A stretch of DNA of 15,388 nt, taken from positions 1-15,388 of the forward strand of contig NZ_CAJTUX010000062.1 of the NCBI RefSeq assembly GCF_910579365.1, read 5' to 3'. The notes beneath the pieces were generated by a model that searched no databases, had not been told where the DNA came from, and saw only the letters and a list, made by a program, of their open reading frames with translations. The translations under genes were made by a program, and so were the position numbers. The stretch's first letter is position 1, and the number at the start of each line of letters is the position of its first letter. This stretch comes from an uncultured Oscillibacter sp. (GTDB lineage: Bacteria > Bacillota > Clostridia > Oscillospirales > Oscillospiraceae). Positions 1-6,907 of this stretch are shown in pieces.

Positions 1-247
1 CGTCCGCCAGCCACTCCGCCGCCCAGCGGGTCCAGGACCGCTGGTCCTTGGCGTCTCCCTCAAAGGGCGGAGGGGCGGCGTCTCCCATACTGGAATATTT
101 TTTGGCGGTGGATTTGTTCTTCTCGCTCTGCGTCCGGCCTCCGGAGGCGTAGGGCGGGTCGGTGATGATAGCGTCAAAGGTGCCGGGGGCGAAGTCTCCC
201 AACAGCTTCAGGGCGTCGCCCTGGATGATGGTCCACTTATCTTTCAT
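1..247 (-). CDS. DNA methyltransferase (DPPY type), N-terminal part, cut by window edge
   Basis: Only the first 82 codons are visible; the gene continues past base 1. The protein opens MKDKWTIIQGDALKLL and carries ITDPPYASGG near residues 28-37. DPPY is the catalytic motif IV of SAM-dependent N6-adenine/N4-cytosine DNA methyltransferases, and an early DPPY followed by a variable segment fits the circularly permuted (beta-like) class. The start at 247 is chosen because AAAGGAAA lies at the right distance upstream and the ATG sits inside the last codons of the preceding gene (11-nt overlap). It would transfer a methyl group from SAM to DNA. The element's own MetK lies in the same operon, and no restriction endonuclease is seen upstream, so an orphan protective enzyme is the likeliest role. 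The SAM-binding FxGxG motif lies outside the window. Confidence 0.85.
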   Translation of the reverse strand, partial: MKDKWTIIQGDALKLLGDFAPGTFDAIITDPPYASGGRTQSEKNKSTAKKYSSMGDAAPPPFEGDAKDQRSWTRWAAEWLAD

Positions 248-833
248 GGGCAGATTTTCCTTTCTTTTTGTGAGTTTTTTTCGGTTCGATGGGAGGCGCG
301 GACAGCTCAGTGTCCACGTACTCGCTGATAATGCTGAGGGCTTCATCATAGCTGCCGGAGGCTTCACATCGCTTGAACATCTCGTCGATCTGTTCCCGCA
401 TCCCGGCTTCCTTCAGCAGCATAGAGGCATTGCCCAGGATGGCGTAGATGTTGCCATCCATACCGGCAAGGTCCATCTTCGGCTTTTGCGGGGAATATGC
501 CTGAGTAAATCCTTCCAGACGGTTGGGGACGTAGTCAGAGAGCCACGTTCCACCGAACTGGTCATGGGTCTGGAGCCGCCACATGGCCAGCTTTCCCATG
601 TCCAGTTTCACACCCTCAAAGGGGAACAGCAGGTTTGTCAGGCCGTCGTGCTGGAAGACGGAGGCCCGCTCGAAGCGGCTGCCGTCCAGCAGGATACCGC
701 TTTCGGTGAGCAGTCCGTTGACGCCGTTCAGCCATTCCTGCAAAGGGCCGCCGCAGCCCTGGAGGATGAGACCCTCCTTACCGCTCATTGTCTGCAGATC
801 TTCTGTGGTGATGTTTGTAATGTTATCGCTCAT
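237..833 (-). CDS. Conserved mobile-element protein of unknown function (198 aa)
   Basis: The start at 833 (MSDNITNITTEDL) is preferred over a longer in-frame extension because it has AGAAAGGAAAG upstream and lies within the HER-stop end of the previous gene. Visible features are an N-terminal segment with KEGLILQGCGGPLQEWL (about residues 18-34), a central FPFEGVKLDMGKLAMWRLQTH stretch (about 71-91), and a helical C-terminal half with MREQIDEMFKRC. The last 15 residues are a lysine-rich tail ending KKKGKSAHER, and the same bases supply the ribosome-binding site of the downstream methyltransferase. From memory, similar proteins occur in Oscillospiraceae conjugative elements. I recognise no enzymatic motif, signal peptide or membrane segment and assign no function. 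Confidence 0.8.
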   Translation of the reverse strand: MSDNITNITTEDLQTMSGKEGLILQGCGGPLQEWLNGVNGLLTESGILLDGSRFERASVFQHDGLTNLLFPFEGVKLDMGKLAMWRLQTHDQFGGTWLSDYVPNRLEGFTQAYSPQKPKMDLAGMDGNIYAILGNASMLLKEAGMREQIDEMFKRCEASGSYDEALSIISEYVDTELSAPPIEPKKTHKKKGKSAHER

Positions 834-1191
834 GTGCAGTGTTCTTTCCTTTCTGTTTCGCTTTGGAAGCAAGACCGGCTGCCGGAGACTCCCTGCCGCA
901 GCCGCGGAGATGCCAGAGCATATGGCCCATTTCCTCCCCGTGGTCATAGCCGCTGATCTCCTGCTCCCAATAGCCTCTTACCACTTCCAGGGGATTGTCG
1001 AGACCCAGCAGGTATTCCACCTCGTCGTCGTCACACACAGCCGCCAGCTCGTCGCAGAGCTGCTGGGCGGCGGTGATCTCCGGGGCCAGCCGGATGATTT
1101 CCTCAAAGGGCTTTTCCTGGAGCTGGGCGAGGTAGTCCTGGTAGTTTTGGTCCAGCCGCAATTGCAGGATTGCGTTTTGGTCCTGACTCAT
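823..1191 (-). CDS. DUF3848-like protein (122 aa)
   Basis: A small acidic helical protein starting MSQDQNAILQLRLDQNYQDYL. The pattern of residues about 8-90 (a short N-terminal helix, EKPFEEIIRLAPEI, a cluster of acidic residues, then LLGLDNPLEVVRGYWEQE) resembles DUF3848, a small domain frequent in Firmicutes conjugative elements. This is family recognition by eye and moderately secure. The start at 1191 overlaps the upstream stop by 4 nt, with AGGAGGT about 9 nt upstream. A second ATG (the one inside CATGAGCGATGA) is out of frame here. The C-terminal tail KAKQKGKNTAHER carries the ribosome-binding site of the next gene. No function is known for the family. Confidence 0.75.
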   Translation of the reverse strand: MSQDQNAILQLRLDQNYQDYLAQLQEKPFEEIIRLAPEITAAQQLCDELAAVCDDDEVEYLLGLDNPLEVVRGYWEQEISGYDHGEEMGHMLWHLRGCGRESPAAGLASKAKQKGKNTAHER

Positions 1192-1970
1192 CGCTCATGA
1201 CCTCCTTTTCGAACGATCTGTTTGCGGGGCCAGACACGCTGAGGCGGTTCCTGCCCAAAGACGATCGGAATGCCCTGGTCCTGAGCACGGCGAATTTCTG
1301 CCCGCATCCCCTCGGTGATCGTGGAACCATAGACGTTGATCTGATGGCAGGACTCCAGCAGGCGAAGGCCCATCTCTCGTGCCGCCTCGTCCTGAACAGA
1401 GCAAGCCGGATCGGCGTTGGAGGGAAGCGTAATGTGGGGGCAGACGGGAATGTTGCCGGATTGGAATACCTCCTGGGCCTTCTGCCGGGCGAACTCGATG
1501 TTGTTAGCCACATCTCCCCGGAGCGGGGCGCAGATATACACCAGCTTGGGGCCGTCATGACCACGCTCCGGCATCCGCTCCCAGAAGGGATCCAGGTATT
1601 GCCGGACCTGCTGGAGAAGCAGCTCCCGGTCTGCGGGGGCGGGCCTCCAGGCGTACCACTCCGGTTTACCGTCGCAGATCCAAATATGAGGGGATACGCC
1701 GCCGCGGAAATTTGGATTTCCGGGGACAGGCTTCTTTTCCCAAACGTCCTGGAATCTCAGCAGCAGTGTATCCACCTCACCCTCTGTGCGGTTCAGCACC
1801 TTTATTTTCAGTGCGTTATAGTGGTCGGCCATCCCGGTGGTGACGAACTCTAGCCGGACCCGCAGGTCCTTCCCCAGCGTTCCCAAACAGGCCCGGCCCG
1901 CGAAGCTGGGGTCGGAGATAACATCGCTGTCCCCAAGCAATTTCCGCAGTTCTCCTTCAAAGAAATTCAT
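1188..1970 (-). CDS. Two-domain protein with C-terminal nucleoside deoxyribosyltransferase-like (DUF4406/DUF7768-type) domain
   Basis: 260 aa. Residues 142-238 form a Rossmann-like domain: KLVYICAPLRGDVANNIEFA at the start, CPHITLP near 177-183, MGLRLLESCHQINVYG, then ITEGMRAEI near 218-225. This order (strand ending in P-L-R-G, then a helix, then a late E-G-M) is typical of the nucleoside 2-deoxyribosyltransferase superfamily and its DUF4406/DUF7768 relatives. In the true enzymes the late Glu of the EGM-like motif is catalytic. The N-terminal 130 residues (MNFFEGELRKLLGD, ADHYNALKIKVLNRTEGEVDTL) are an unrecognised domain. The start overlaps the upstream stop by 4 nt (ATGA). Substrate and reaction are unknown; cleavage or exchange of an N-glycosidic bond of a nucleoside or nucleotide is the family-based guess. 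Confidence 0.75.
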   Translation of the reverse strand: MNFFEGELRKLLGDSDVISDPSFAGRACLGTLGKDLRVRLEFVTTGMADHYNALKIKVLNRTEGEVDTLLLRFQDVWEKKPVPGNPNFRGGVSPHIWICDGKPEWYAWRPAPADRELLLQQVRQYLDPFWERMPERGHDGPKLVYICAPLRGDVANNIEFARQKAQEVFQSGNIPVCPHITLPSNADPACSVQDEAAREMGLRLLESCHQINVYGSTITEGMRAEIRRAQDQGIPIVFGQEPPQRVWPRKQIVRKGGHER

Positions 1971-2593
1971 CGCTCCAGCTCCTTCCCTTTCGGCGCTTTC
2001 TCCTGCTTTTTGGGAGAGCGGGAGGGCTTCAGCTCATCCCTGGCCGGGTTCCGGACAATAGAGCGGCTTTGCCCATCCAGTATCAGCGTATCCGGTGTGC
2101 TGTTGCGGATTTTTTCTTCCCAGAGGATTACGGCGGTTCCGGTAACCTCTACGGCTCCCGCCACTGTGCCGTAAACAGTACAGTGGCCGCTGAGCTTCGG
2201 AAATTTTCCCCGGTCCCTGGCGTCAAGGACCAAGGCGGAGCCGGAGGCCCTGGCCTCCTCGCACAGAACCGCGCCCCGAATGTACGCGGCGTCCTCCGCC
2301 CTGGCGTGGCCGGACAACGTGCTCCGCTGCGTTACATACGCCTGGTCACAGGCGACGGCCCCGTCACGCAGGCAGGAATCTTTGTCCACAGAGGCGGACC
2401 CGGCGGCGATGGCGTCGCCGAAAATCCAGGAGACGTCGCCCTCCTCCTGGGAGAGGTTGCATTCCGCCTCCACAAAACCGCCCAGATCCCCGGCCCTCAC
2501 CTCAACGCCGACGTCTCGCAGGGCGCGGATGCGGTGGAGAAAGGGATATTTTTCGTGGGCGATATCGGTGATCTCAAATTTTTTACTGCTCGT
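1967..2593 (-). CDS. Left-handed beta-helix (hexapeptide-repeat, YdcK-like) protein with a probable ACG start
   Basis: 208 aa if read from ACG at 2593. The N-terminus (xSSKKFEITDIAH, then HRIRALRDVGVEVRAGDLGG) matches the phage and element family that starts with a short strand, R-I-x-A-L-R-D, and A-G-D-x-G-G-F-V-E. It is followed by hexapeptide repeats that alternate small residues and valines (GDAIAAGSASV, RDGAVACDQAYV, and onward), expected to fold as a left-handed parallel beta-helix. No acyltransferase active-site His is evident. No in-frame ATG exists before this region: the codons read ATG TAA ACG AGC. GGAG lies 9 nt before the ACG. Starting at the next GTG (2500) would delete the conserved N-terminus. 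The tail KKQEKAPKGKELER leads into the next gene with a 4-nt overlap. Biochemical role unknown. Confidence 0.72.
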   Translation of the reverse strand, partial: TSSKKFEITDIAHEKYPFLHRIRALRDVGVEVRAGDLGGFVEAECNLSQEEGDVSWIFGDAIAAGSASVDKDSCLRDGAVACDQAYVTQRSTLSGHARAEDAAYIRGAVLCEEARASGSALVLDARDRGKFPKLSGHCTVYGTVAGAVEVTGTAVILWEEKIRNSTPDTLILDGQSRSIVRNPARDELKPSRSPKKQEKAPKGKELER

Positions 2594-2722
2594 TTACATC
2601 AACTCCTCTGTAAAAATTGTGCTTTGGGTCAGCCCCAAACAGTACTATTTTTATGGTGAAAAGGCTATCACGATACTCCACAAAGAAACAGGCGGAAACC
2701 CGGCAAAATCAACAGGGGCGGG
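2594..2722 (-). other. Only real intergenic gap in the window (129 nt)
   Basis: The stretch is more AT-rich than its surroundings and contains no supportable ORF. On the minus strand it ends with AGAGGAG (2603-2609) and the start-stop pair ATG TAA (2594-2599) just before the ACG of the beta-helix gene. A small hairpin is described separately. I see no clean -35/-10 pair with 17-nt spacing, so an internal promoter is possible but not shown. Confidence 0.6.
2623..2639 (-). terminator. Weak hairpin, possible attenuator or partial terminator
   Basis: On the minus strand TTTGGG, a 5-base loop, then CCCAAA form a perfect 6-bp stem. A run of five T follows about 6 nt after the stem. The stem is short and the T-run is displaced, so this is at best a weak terminator or attenuator ahead of the 2593 gene. 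Confidence 0.25.
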
Positions 2723-3505
2723 CTACCTGTCCTTCGGCTTTTCCCGTCTTTTGGGGCCCCTTTTCCGGCGAAGCGGCTTGCCCTGGCGGAACGCCTCCGT
2801 AAACCGCCGCTCCGCCAGCTCCCGCCAGAGGGGGTTGTATTCTGTCTGGACACGGTTTTCCTCCGCCCAAAAAGTAATGTGGGCGGCGACGGCAGGGCAG
2901 GTCTTGAAAATCATAGTCATCGCCTGGGTCATTTCCGGATCGCTGCCTATAAACAGCCGGTGAGAGGAATCGTCCGTCTTGGCGGGGCAGGACTTCTTGT
3001 CGTTCCATAACAGCGCGACGGCGTTGGTTACAGGTATTGCGTGCTCCTTGGCAAAGGCCCTGGCCCGCAGCAGGGTTTTCTCCGGCTGAAAGCTGCCGAA
3101 GTCCACGGTGTAGAAGGATTTCAGCTTCCCGTTCTCGTGAACAGAGAGCAGGGCCAGGGGACTGTTTTCGTCCGCTGACCTCGGCGTGTGAAAGCACATC
3201 AAACAGCCCTGATCGGCAAGCCCGGCTATCTGCGTTGCTGTGCTGCCGTTTTGCATGTAAACGGCGGCGGCTGCCATCTCGGAGGGCAGAAGTGTGCCGC
3301 AGGAAATGGCTCCGTAAACATCCTGTACGGTTTCAGGCAGGAAATTGTTTTTGAGAAAACCGAAGGACGTCATCATCGCTTCTAAAAAGTCGTAGGAAAA
3401 CTCGCCGCACATTTCCAGGCCGTAACGGTACCACGCCTCCGTCGTTTTGCCGTCCAGGCGGGGGACCAACTGCTGGAGCTGACGTTCAAATTCTTCTCTT
3501 TTCAT
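2723..3505 (-). CDS. Unrecognised 260-aa protein with basic C-terminal tail
   Basis: The start at 3505 (MKREEFERQLQQLVPRLDG) has GGGGAGG 4 nt upstream. An alternative ATG at 3538 adds 11 residues and overlaps the PP-loop gene stop by 4 nt; the stronger site decided the choice. The middle contains LLPSEMAAAAVYMQNGSTAT and a short hydrophobic stretch ending in LMCFHTPRS (near 100-110), then alternating strands and helices. The last 20 residues are very basic and end KRREKPKDR. There is no signal peptide and no membrane helix. I do not recognise the family. It directly follows the PP-loop ATPase, so a shared role is possible. It is the last gene before the only sizeable intergenic gap. Confidence 0.75.
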   Translation of the reverse strand: MKREEFERQLQQLVPRLDGKTTEAWYRYGLEMCGEFSYDFLEAMMTSFGFLKNNFLPETVQDVYGAISCGTLLPSEMAAAAVYMQNGSTATQIAGLADQGCLMCFHTPRSADENSPLALLSVHENGKLKSFYTVDFGSFQPEKTLLRARAFAKEHAIPVTNAVALLWNDKKSCPAKTDDSSHRLFIGSDPEMTQAMTMIFKTCPAVAAHITFWAEENRVQTEYNPLWRELAERRFTEAFRQGKPLRRKRGPKRREKPKDR

Positions 3506-3534
3506 AGAACCTCCCCGAACTATTGTCTTGTACT

Positions 3535-4284
3535 TCATGCGGCGCTCCGAAGCGCGCCCTGATCTTCCTGCCGGAAGAGGGCGTCGATGTCCGAGAAGCG
3601 CTGGGTGCGGTTGAACTTCTCCGTGGTCTTGCCGGGGATGGCCTGGAGTTCCAGCATCCTGGCCCACAGGTCCGGGTGATGGTCGTAAAGGTGGCGCAGC
3701 TCCGCCCGCTTGGCGTTGGGGCAGAACCAGCACCCGCCCCGGTCGGTGAATTCATAGACAGGCGAAAGGAGTCCCGCCTTTCGGCAGAACTCCCATGCGT
3801 CTTTTTCCGTGAAATTGTATTTTGCCAGCAGAGACACCTGCCTGCCGCCCTCCAGACGGAGCAGCCGTTCCTGCTCATCTTTGGCGATGCCGATGTATTG
3901 AACCGTCACAGGCGGCAGGGTTTCCTGGTACCGCTGGATGGGCCGGACCTTGCAGTCCCGCTGGACGGCGCACTTCCCGCACAGGGGAAAGGAACGGACC
4001 ATACCCTTTTTGGGGCCGCGGGTGATCCTGCCGGTGAACAGATCCACATAGGTCTTTTTCGAGCGGAGAACGATTATTTTTATCCCCATTCGCTCCAGGG
4101 CGGGGATGGCGGTTTTGTAGATGAAGTCCCGGTGTTCCGGCACCTCGCCGGAAATGTCTTTGTTGAACATGACTTCGCAGTAGACCGCCTCGTCCAGAGG
4201 CTCGTTATGTTCCAAAGCCAGCAGCAGAGTCGCCAGAGAGTCCTTGCCAAAAGAACAGGAGGCAATAAATTTGGTCCGTTCCAT
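3535..4284 (-). CDS. PP-loop ATPase, PAPS-reductase-like family
   Basis: 249 aa. The N-terminal SFGKDS (residues 11-16, after KFIASC) is the PP-loop of adenosine nucleotide alpha hydrolases, which adenylate a substrate or bind PAPS-like nucleotides. Cys102, Cys105 and Cys111 lie in PLCGKCAVQRDCKVRP, comparable to the cysteine plus K-x-x-P motif of PAPS reductase and DndC-type proteins. A second pair, Cys185 and Cys188, is in GGCWFCPN. Together these could bind an iron-sulfur cluster or zinc. Family members occur in phages and plasmids, and roles range from sulfur transfer to nucleotide modification. The start ATG is 1 nt after the YodL-gene stop, with GGAG at good distance inside that gene's last codons. 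No Dnd or Ssp partners are in the window, so DNA phosphorothioation is not supported. Confidence 0.88.
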   Translation of the reverse strand: MERTKFIASCSFGKDSLATLLLALEHNEPLDEAVYCEVMFNKDISGEVPEHRDFIYKTAIPALERMGIKIIVLRSKKTYVDLFTGRITRGPKKGMVRSFPLCGKCAVQRDCKVRPIQRYQETLPPVTVQYIGIAKDEQERLLRLEGGRQVSLLAKYNFTEKDAWEFCRKAGLLSPVYEFTDRGGCWFCPNAKRAELRHLYDHHPDLWARMLELQAIPGKTTEKFNRTQRFSDIDALFRQEDQGALRSAA

Positions 4285-4285
4285 A

Positions 4286-4924
4286 TCAGCGCTCCTGACG
4301 GGGCGGCTTCCGCTTCCGAATAGGCGGGTTCAGGAACCGCTTTGCCTCTTGGAAGCCAACCGTGTCCACGTAGTACGCCTTTTCCTCCCCGCCCCGGTTC
4401 AGGACGATCACGTCGCTCATGGACAGGGACCGCATCCGATCTCCGAAGGGGCGGCTGTCTTGATTGTGCTTGAGGTATAAATCATCCAAAGTGGCCTTGG
4501 GCGCCAGAACGCCCCGGTAAGCCCGCTGGTAATGGGACATCCGCAGCTTGACTTTCGCCTGCTCGTAGGGCATGAAGGCGTATGACGCGGCGCTGGCGTC
4601 TTTGAGCTGGTAGATGGTATAGGTGTCGCAGACGTCGCCCTCTTTGGGATGCTCGGGAGCATAAACAGCCCCGTTCCGCTCCTGGATCTCAGCGAACTGG
4701 CAGATGTGGAAGGTTTCGCCGCCGATCCGGGCGTGGGTGGCGTCAATGTACCGGCAGGGGAGGATTCTCCGGTCATCGCCGAAGGTGGTGAGGGTGATAT
4801 TCTCTCCGTCCGGCACATGGAAGAGGGTGTTGTAATCGCTGTCGATGAAGCGGACTAACCCGCCGTCCGCCTCGTTCGGGAAAGCCAGAACACCAAATAC
4901 ATTGACGGGGGTATCGCCGTTCAT
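4286..4924 (-). CDS. YodL-domain protein (212 aa)
   Basis: Residues 100-200 match the YodL domain: DTYTIYQLKD at 100-109, a central HYQRAYRGVLAPKATLDDLY, then SLSMSDVIVL at 166-175 and AYYVDTVGF. The N-terminal 95 residues form a separate beta-rich region (GGLVRFIDSDYNTLFHVPDG, then RYIDATHARIGGETFHICQF) that I cannot name. YodL domains are common in Firmicutes conjugative elements and in large polyvalent proteins, with no established biochemical activity. The start overlaps the metK stop by 4 nt, with GGGAGG in the metK tail as ribosome-binding site. The tail RKRKPPRQER provides the site for the PP-loop gene. Confidence 0.85.
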   Translation of the reverse strand: MNGDTPVNVFGVLAFPNEADGGLVRFIDSDYNTLFHVPDGENITLTTFGDDRRILPCRYIDATHARIGGETFHICQFAEIQERNGAVYAPEHPKEGDVCDTYTIYQLKDASAASYAFMPYEQAKVKLRMSHYQRAYRGVLAPKATLDDLYLKHNQDSRPFGDRMRSLSMSDVIVLNRGGEEKAYYVDTVGFQEAKRFLNPPIRKRKPPRQER

Positions 4925-6054
4925 CGCGCCTCCCTTTCACAGGCTTCCGCCAGGGCGGCGGCCCGGTTCGTCTGCTCCCAGGGAGCGTCCTGGTGGGTGA
5001 AATGCCCGTAATTGCAATAGCGGGCGAAGATGGGACGATCCAGTCCAAGGGCCCGGATGATACCGCCGGGAGTCAGGTCGAACACCTGCCGGACTGCCTG
5101 TTCCAGAACCGCCTCCGGGTATCGCCCGGTCTCATGGAGGTCAATGTCCACGGCCACCGGCTCCGCCCTGCCGATAGCGTAGGCGAGGCCGACGGTACAG
5201 CGTTCCGCCAGACCGGCGGCCACGATGTTCTTGGCGACGTACCGGGCCATGTAGGTCCCGCTGCGGTCTACCTTGCTGGCGTCCTTTCCGGAGAGCGCCC
5301 CGCCGCCGTGGGGAACGAGGCCGCCGTAGGTGTCCACCATCAGCTTCCGGCCCGTCAGGCCGGTGTCCGCCTCAAAGCCGCCCAGGACGAAGCGCCCGGA
5401 AGGGTTGATGAGGACCTCCGTTTCGTGGTCGGGGTAGAGGTCCCGCAGGGCGGGGACGATGACGTGGCGGGTGACCTCCTTCCGAAGCTCCTCCAGATTC
5501 TTCTCCTCATCGTGCTGGCAGGAAACCACCACAGCGGCGATTCGCTCGGGCCTGCCCTTTCGGTATTCCACGGATACCTGGGCCTTGCCGTCCGGGCCGA
5601 GGCCCTGGATGGTCCCCAGCTTGCGGGCGTTGGTGAGTGTCAGCGTCAGCCGGTGGGCAAGCACCACGGGCAGGGGGAGGAGCTGGAGCGTTTCCGTACA
5701 GGCGAAGCCGTACATGATACCTTGGTCGCCAGCCCCCATTTCACTGGAGCCGCTCACAGCCCCGGCGATGTCTCCGCTCTGGTCATGGGTGACGGCCTCC
5801 ACCTCATAATCACAGGAATAGCCGGTTTCCCGCACCGTCCGGCAGACGATGGCGGGGATATCCGGCAGCCGCCGGGCGGTAATCTCCCCGGCGACAATGA
5901 TTTTTCCCGCCGTGGCCATGGCCTCGCAGGCCACATGGGCGGCGGGATCATGCTTCAAACAGGCGTCCAGAACGCGGTCGGCGATGGCGTCGCACAGCTT
6001 GTCCGGGTGGCCTTCGGTGACCGACTCGGCGGTCAGGATGTACTTATCTCTCAT
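4921..6054 (-). CDS. metK: S-adenosylmethionine synthetase (methionine adenosyltransferase)
   Basis: 377 aa, close to the usual 380-400. It catalyses ATP + methionine + water to SAM + phosphate + diphosphate in the cytoplasm. Motifs are in the expected order: GHPDK at 15-19, THDQSGDIA near 89-97, GAGDQG at 107-112 (ATP-binding loop), and GGGALSGKD at 250-258 followed by SKVDRSG (phosphate-binding loop). The start at 6054 (MRDKYILTAESVTEG) has GAGGAAAG upstream and overlaps the previous gene by 11 nt; a longer in-frame extension lacks homology. Its place in an element operon with two DNA methyltransferases suggests it feeds SAM to them, in addition to the host's own copy. No internal stop or missing key motif is seen, so it is probably active. 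Confidence 0.96.
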   Translation of the reverse strand: MRDKYILTAESVTEGHPDKLCDAIADRVLDACLKHDPAAHVACEAMATAGKIIVAGEITARRLPDIPAIVCRTVRETGYSCDYEVEAVTHDQSGDIAGAVSGSSEMGAGDQGIMYGFACTETLQLLPLPVVLAHRLTLTLTNARKLGTIQGLGPDGKAQVSVEYRKGRPERIAAVVVSCQHDEEKNLEELRKEVTRHVIVPALRDLYPDHETEVLINPSGRFVLGGFEADTGLTGRKLMVDTYGGLVPHGGGALSGKDASKVDRSGTYMARYVAKNIVAAGLAERCTVGLAYAIGRAEPVAVDIDLHETGRYPEAVLEQAVRQVFDLTPGGIIRALGLDRPIFARYCNYGHFTHQDAPWEQTNRAAALAEACEREAR

Positions 6055-6907
6055 GAGTCTTTCCTCTTTTCTTTTTTTGTTCTGTGGGTTTTTCAGGGGA
6101 ATCAGGCACTTCCAACGGAATGGCAAGCAGATGGGGATGATCAAACATCTCTTTGTAAGAACGAAGCTGGAAATCGGTCAGGGAAATGAAATTTTCGCCG
6201 CCCACTCCGACAATTAGAAAGGTCCCGCAGAGAACGTCATACGGATCGCCATAGCAGTCGCAGAGGAGACGGTTGGGAGGCAAATTCAGGTTTTTGCCCT
6301 CGGCGTTACAGATAATGGCAGCAGACTCCGTAAAAGGAGAAACCATTTCAATTTTCCCGCCGACAACACCCTGCAGGGACTTGAGATCGGGAAGGATTTC
6401 CCGCACCTCGCAGGGCTTCGTCGGCTCAACCACAAGGACCTTAATCGTTTGTTTGCTCATTCTTTCTTCCCTGGGAGGCAGCTCTGCCGCCCTCTCCAGC
6501 TTGTCTGTTTGATAGCAGTAAATGTAAAAGTTGTAATTTCCCCGCAGGGGCAGGAAGCGCAGATAGTAGCGGCGCTTAGGGGTATCCACCCGGAAGCCGT
6601 AATAATCTTTGCCGGATTCAGGGCTCATTTGGGCCTGCTTATGCTTCCAGCAGAAGCTCTGCATGGCGCTGAGGTTTTTGAGGGGCCCGTTCTTCCGCAG
6701 AGCATTGACCACGCTGTCCAGCTCATCCTTGAAATCCTGGTCCACTAGTTCCTCCTGGTGGACCCACCATGTGGTCCAGAACTCCGTTCCCCGGGCAAAA
6801 TCCCCCCGCAGGTGACCGATGCAAGCCTGATCCTCCGCATTGCCGGAAAAGGACAGAAATTCCTCGTCTTTGCCCATTCCCTGGAGGGGATACGCTTCAT
6901 CGCTCAT
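6044..6907 (-). CDS. DUF3846 protein fused to an N-terminal element-specific domain
   Basis: 287 aa. Residues about 1-149 are a conserved hypothetical domain of Clostridia elements (CIGHLRGDFARGTEFWTTWW near 29-48, then YGFRVDTPKRRYYLRFLPLRG). Residues about 150-250 are DUF3846: VVEPTKPCEVREI, VGGKIEMVSPF, AIICNAEGK, LPPNRLL, then a GTFLIVG core. DUF3846 proteins are normally free-standing and small. The join reads PREER followed directly by MSKQ, exactly like a normal gene junction of this operon without the stop codon. The C-terminal tail EQKKKRGKTHER carries the ribosome-binding site of metK. The start at 6907 lies in an 11-nt overlap with the preceding gene. Function unknown. Confidence 0.85.
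   Translation of the reverse strand: MSDEAYPLQGMGKDEEFLSFSGNAEDQACIGHLRGDFARGTEFWTTWWVHQEELVDQDFKDELDSVVNALRKNGPLKNLSAMQSFCWKHKQAQMSPESGKDYYGFRVDTPKRRYYLRFLPLRGNYNFYIYCYQTDKLERAAELPPREERMSKQTIKVLVVEPTKPCEVREILPDLKSLQGVVGGKIEMVSPFTESAAIICNAEGKNLNLPPNRLLCDCYGDPYDVLCGTFLIVGVGGENFISLTDFQLRSYKEMFDHPHLLAIPLEVPDSPEKPTEQKKKRGKTHER
6458..6473 (-). promoter_or_regulatory. Possible internal ribosome-binding site and start for a separate DUF3846 protein
   Basis: On the minus strand GGGAAGAAAGA immediately precedes an in-frame ATG at 6460 (codon 150 of the fused gene, MSKQTIKVLVVEP). The purine-rich stretch is a modest Shine-Dalgarno match. A shorter, about 138-residue product could be made from here, but nothing in the sequence proves it. 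Confidence 0.35.

Noticed and set aside
2594..2722. Promoter in the only intergenic gap
   Set aside because: Candidate hexamers such as GTGATA and ATAGTA are poor matches or wrongly spaced; left as not shown.
3535..4284. PP-loop gene as part of a Dnd/Ssp phosphorothioation system
   Set aside because: No DndB, DndD, DndE, cysteine desulfurase or Ssp partner is present in the window.
4993..6189. Plus-strand ORF (398 codons) opposite metK
   Set aside because: metK on the minus strand is certain; the mirror frame has no domain.
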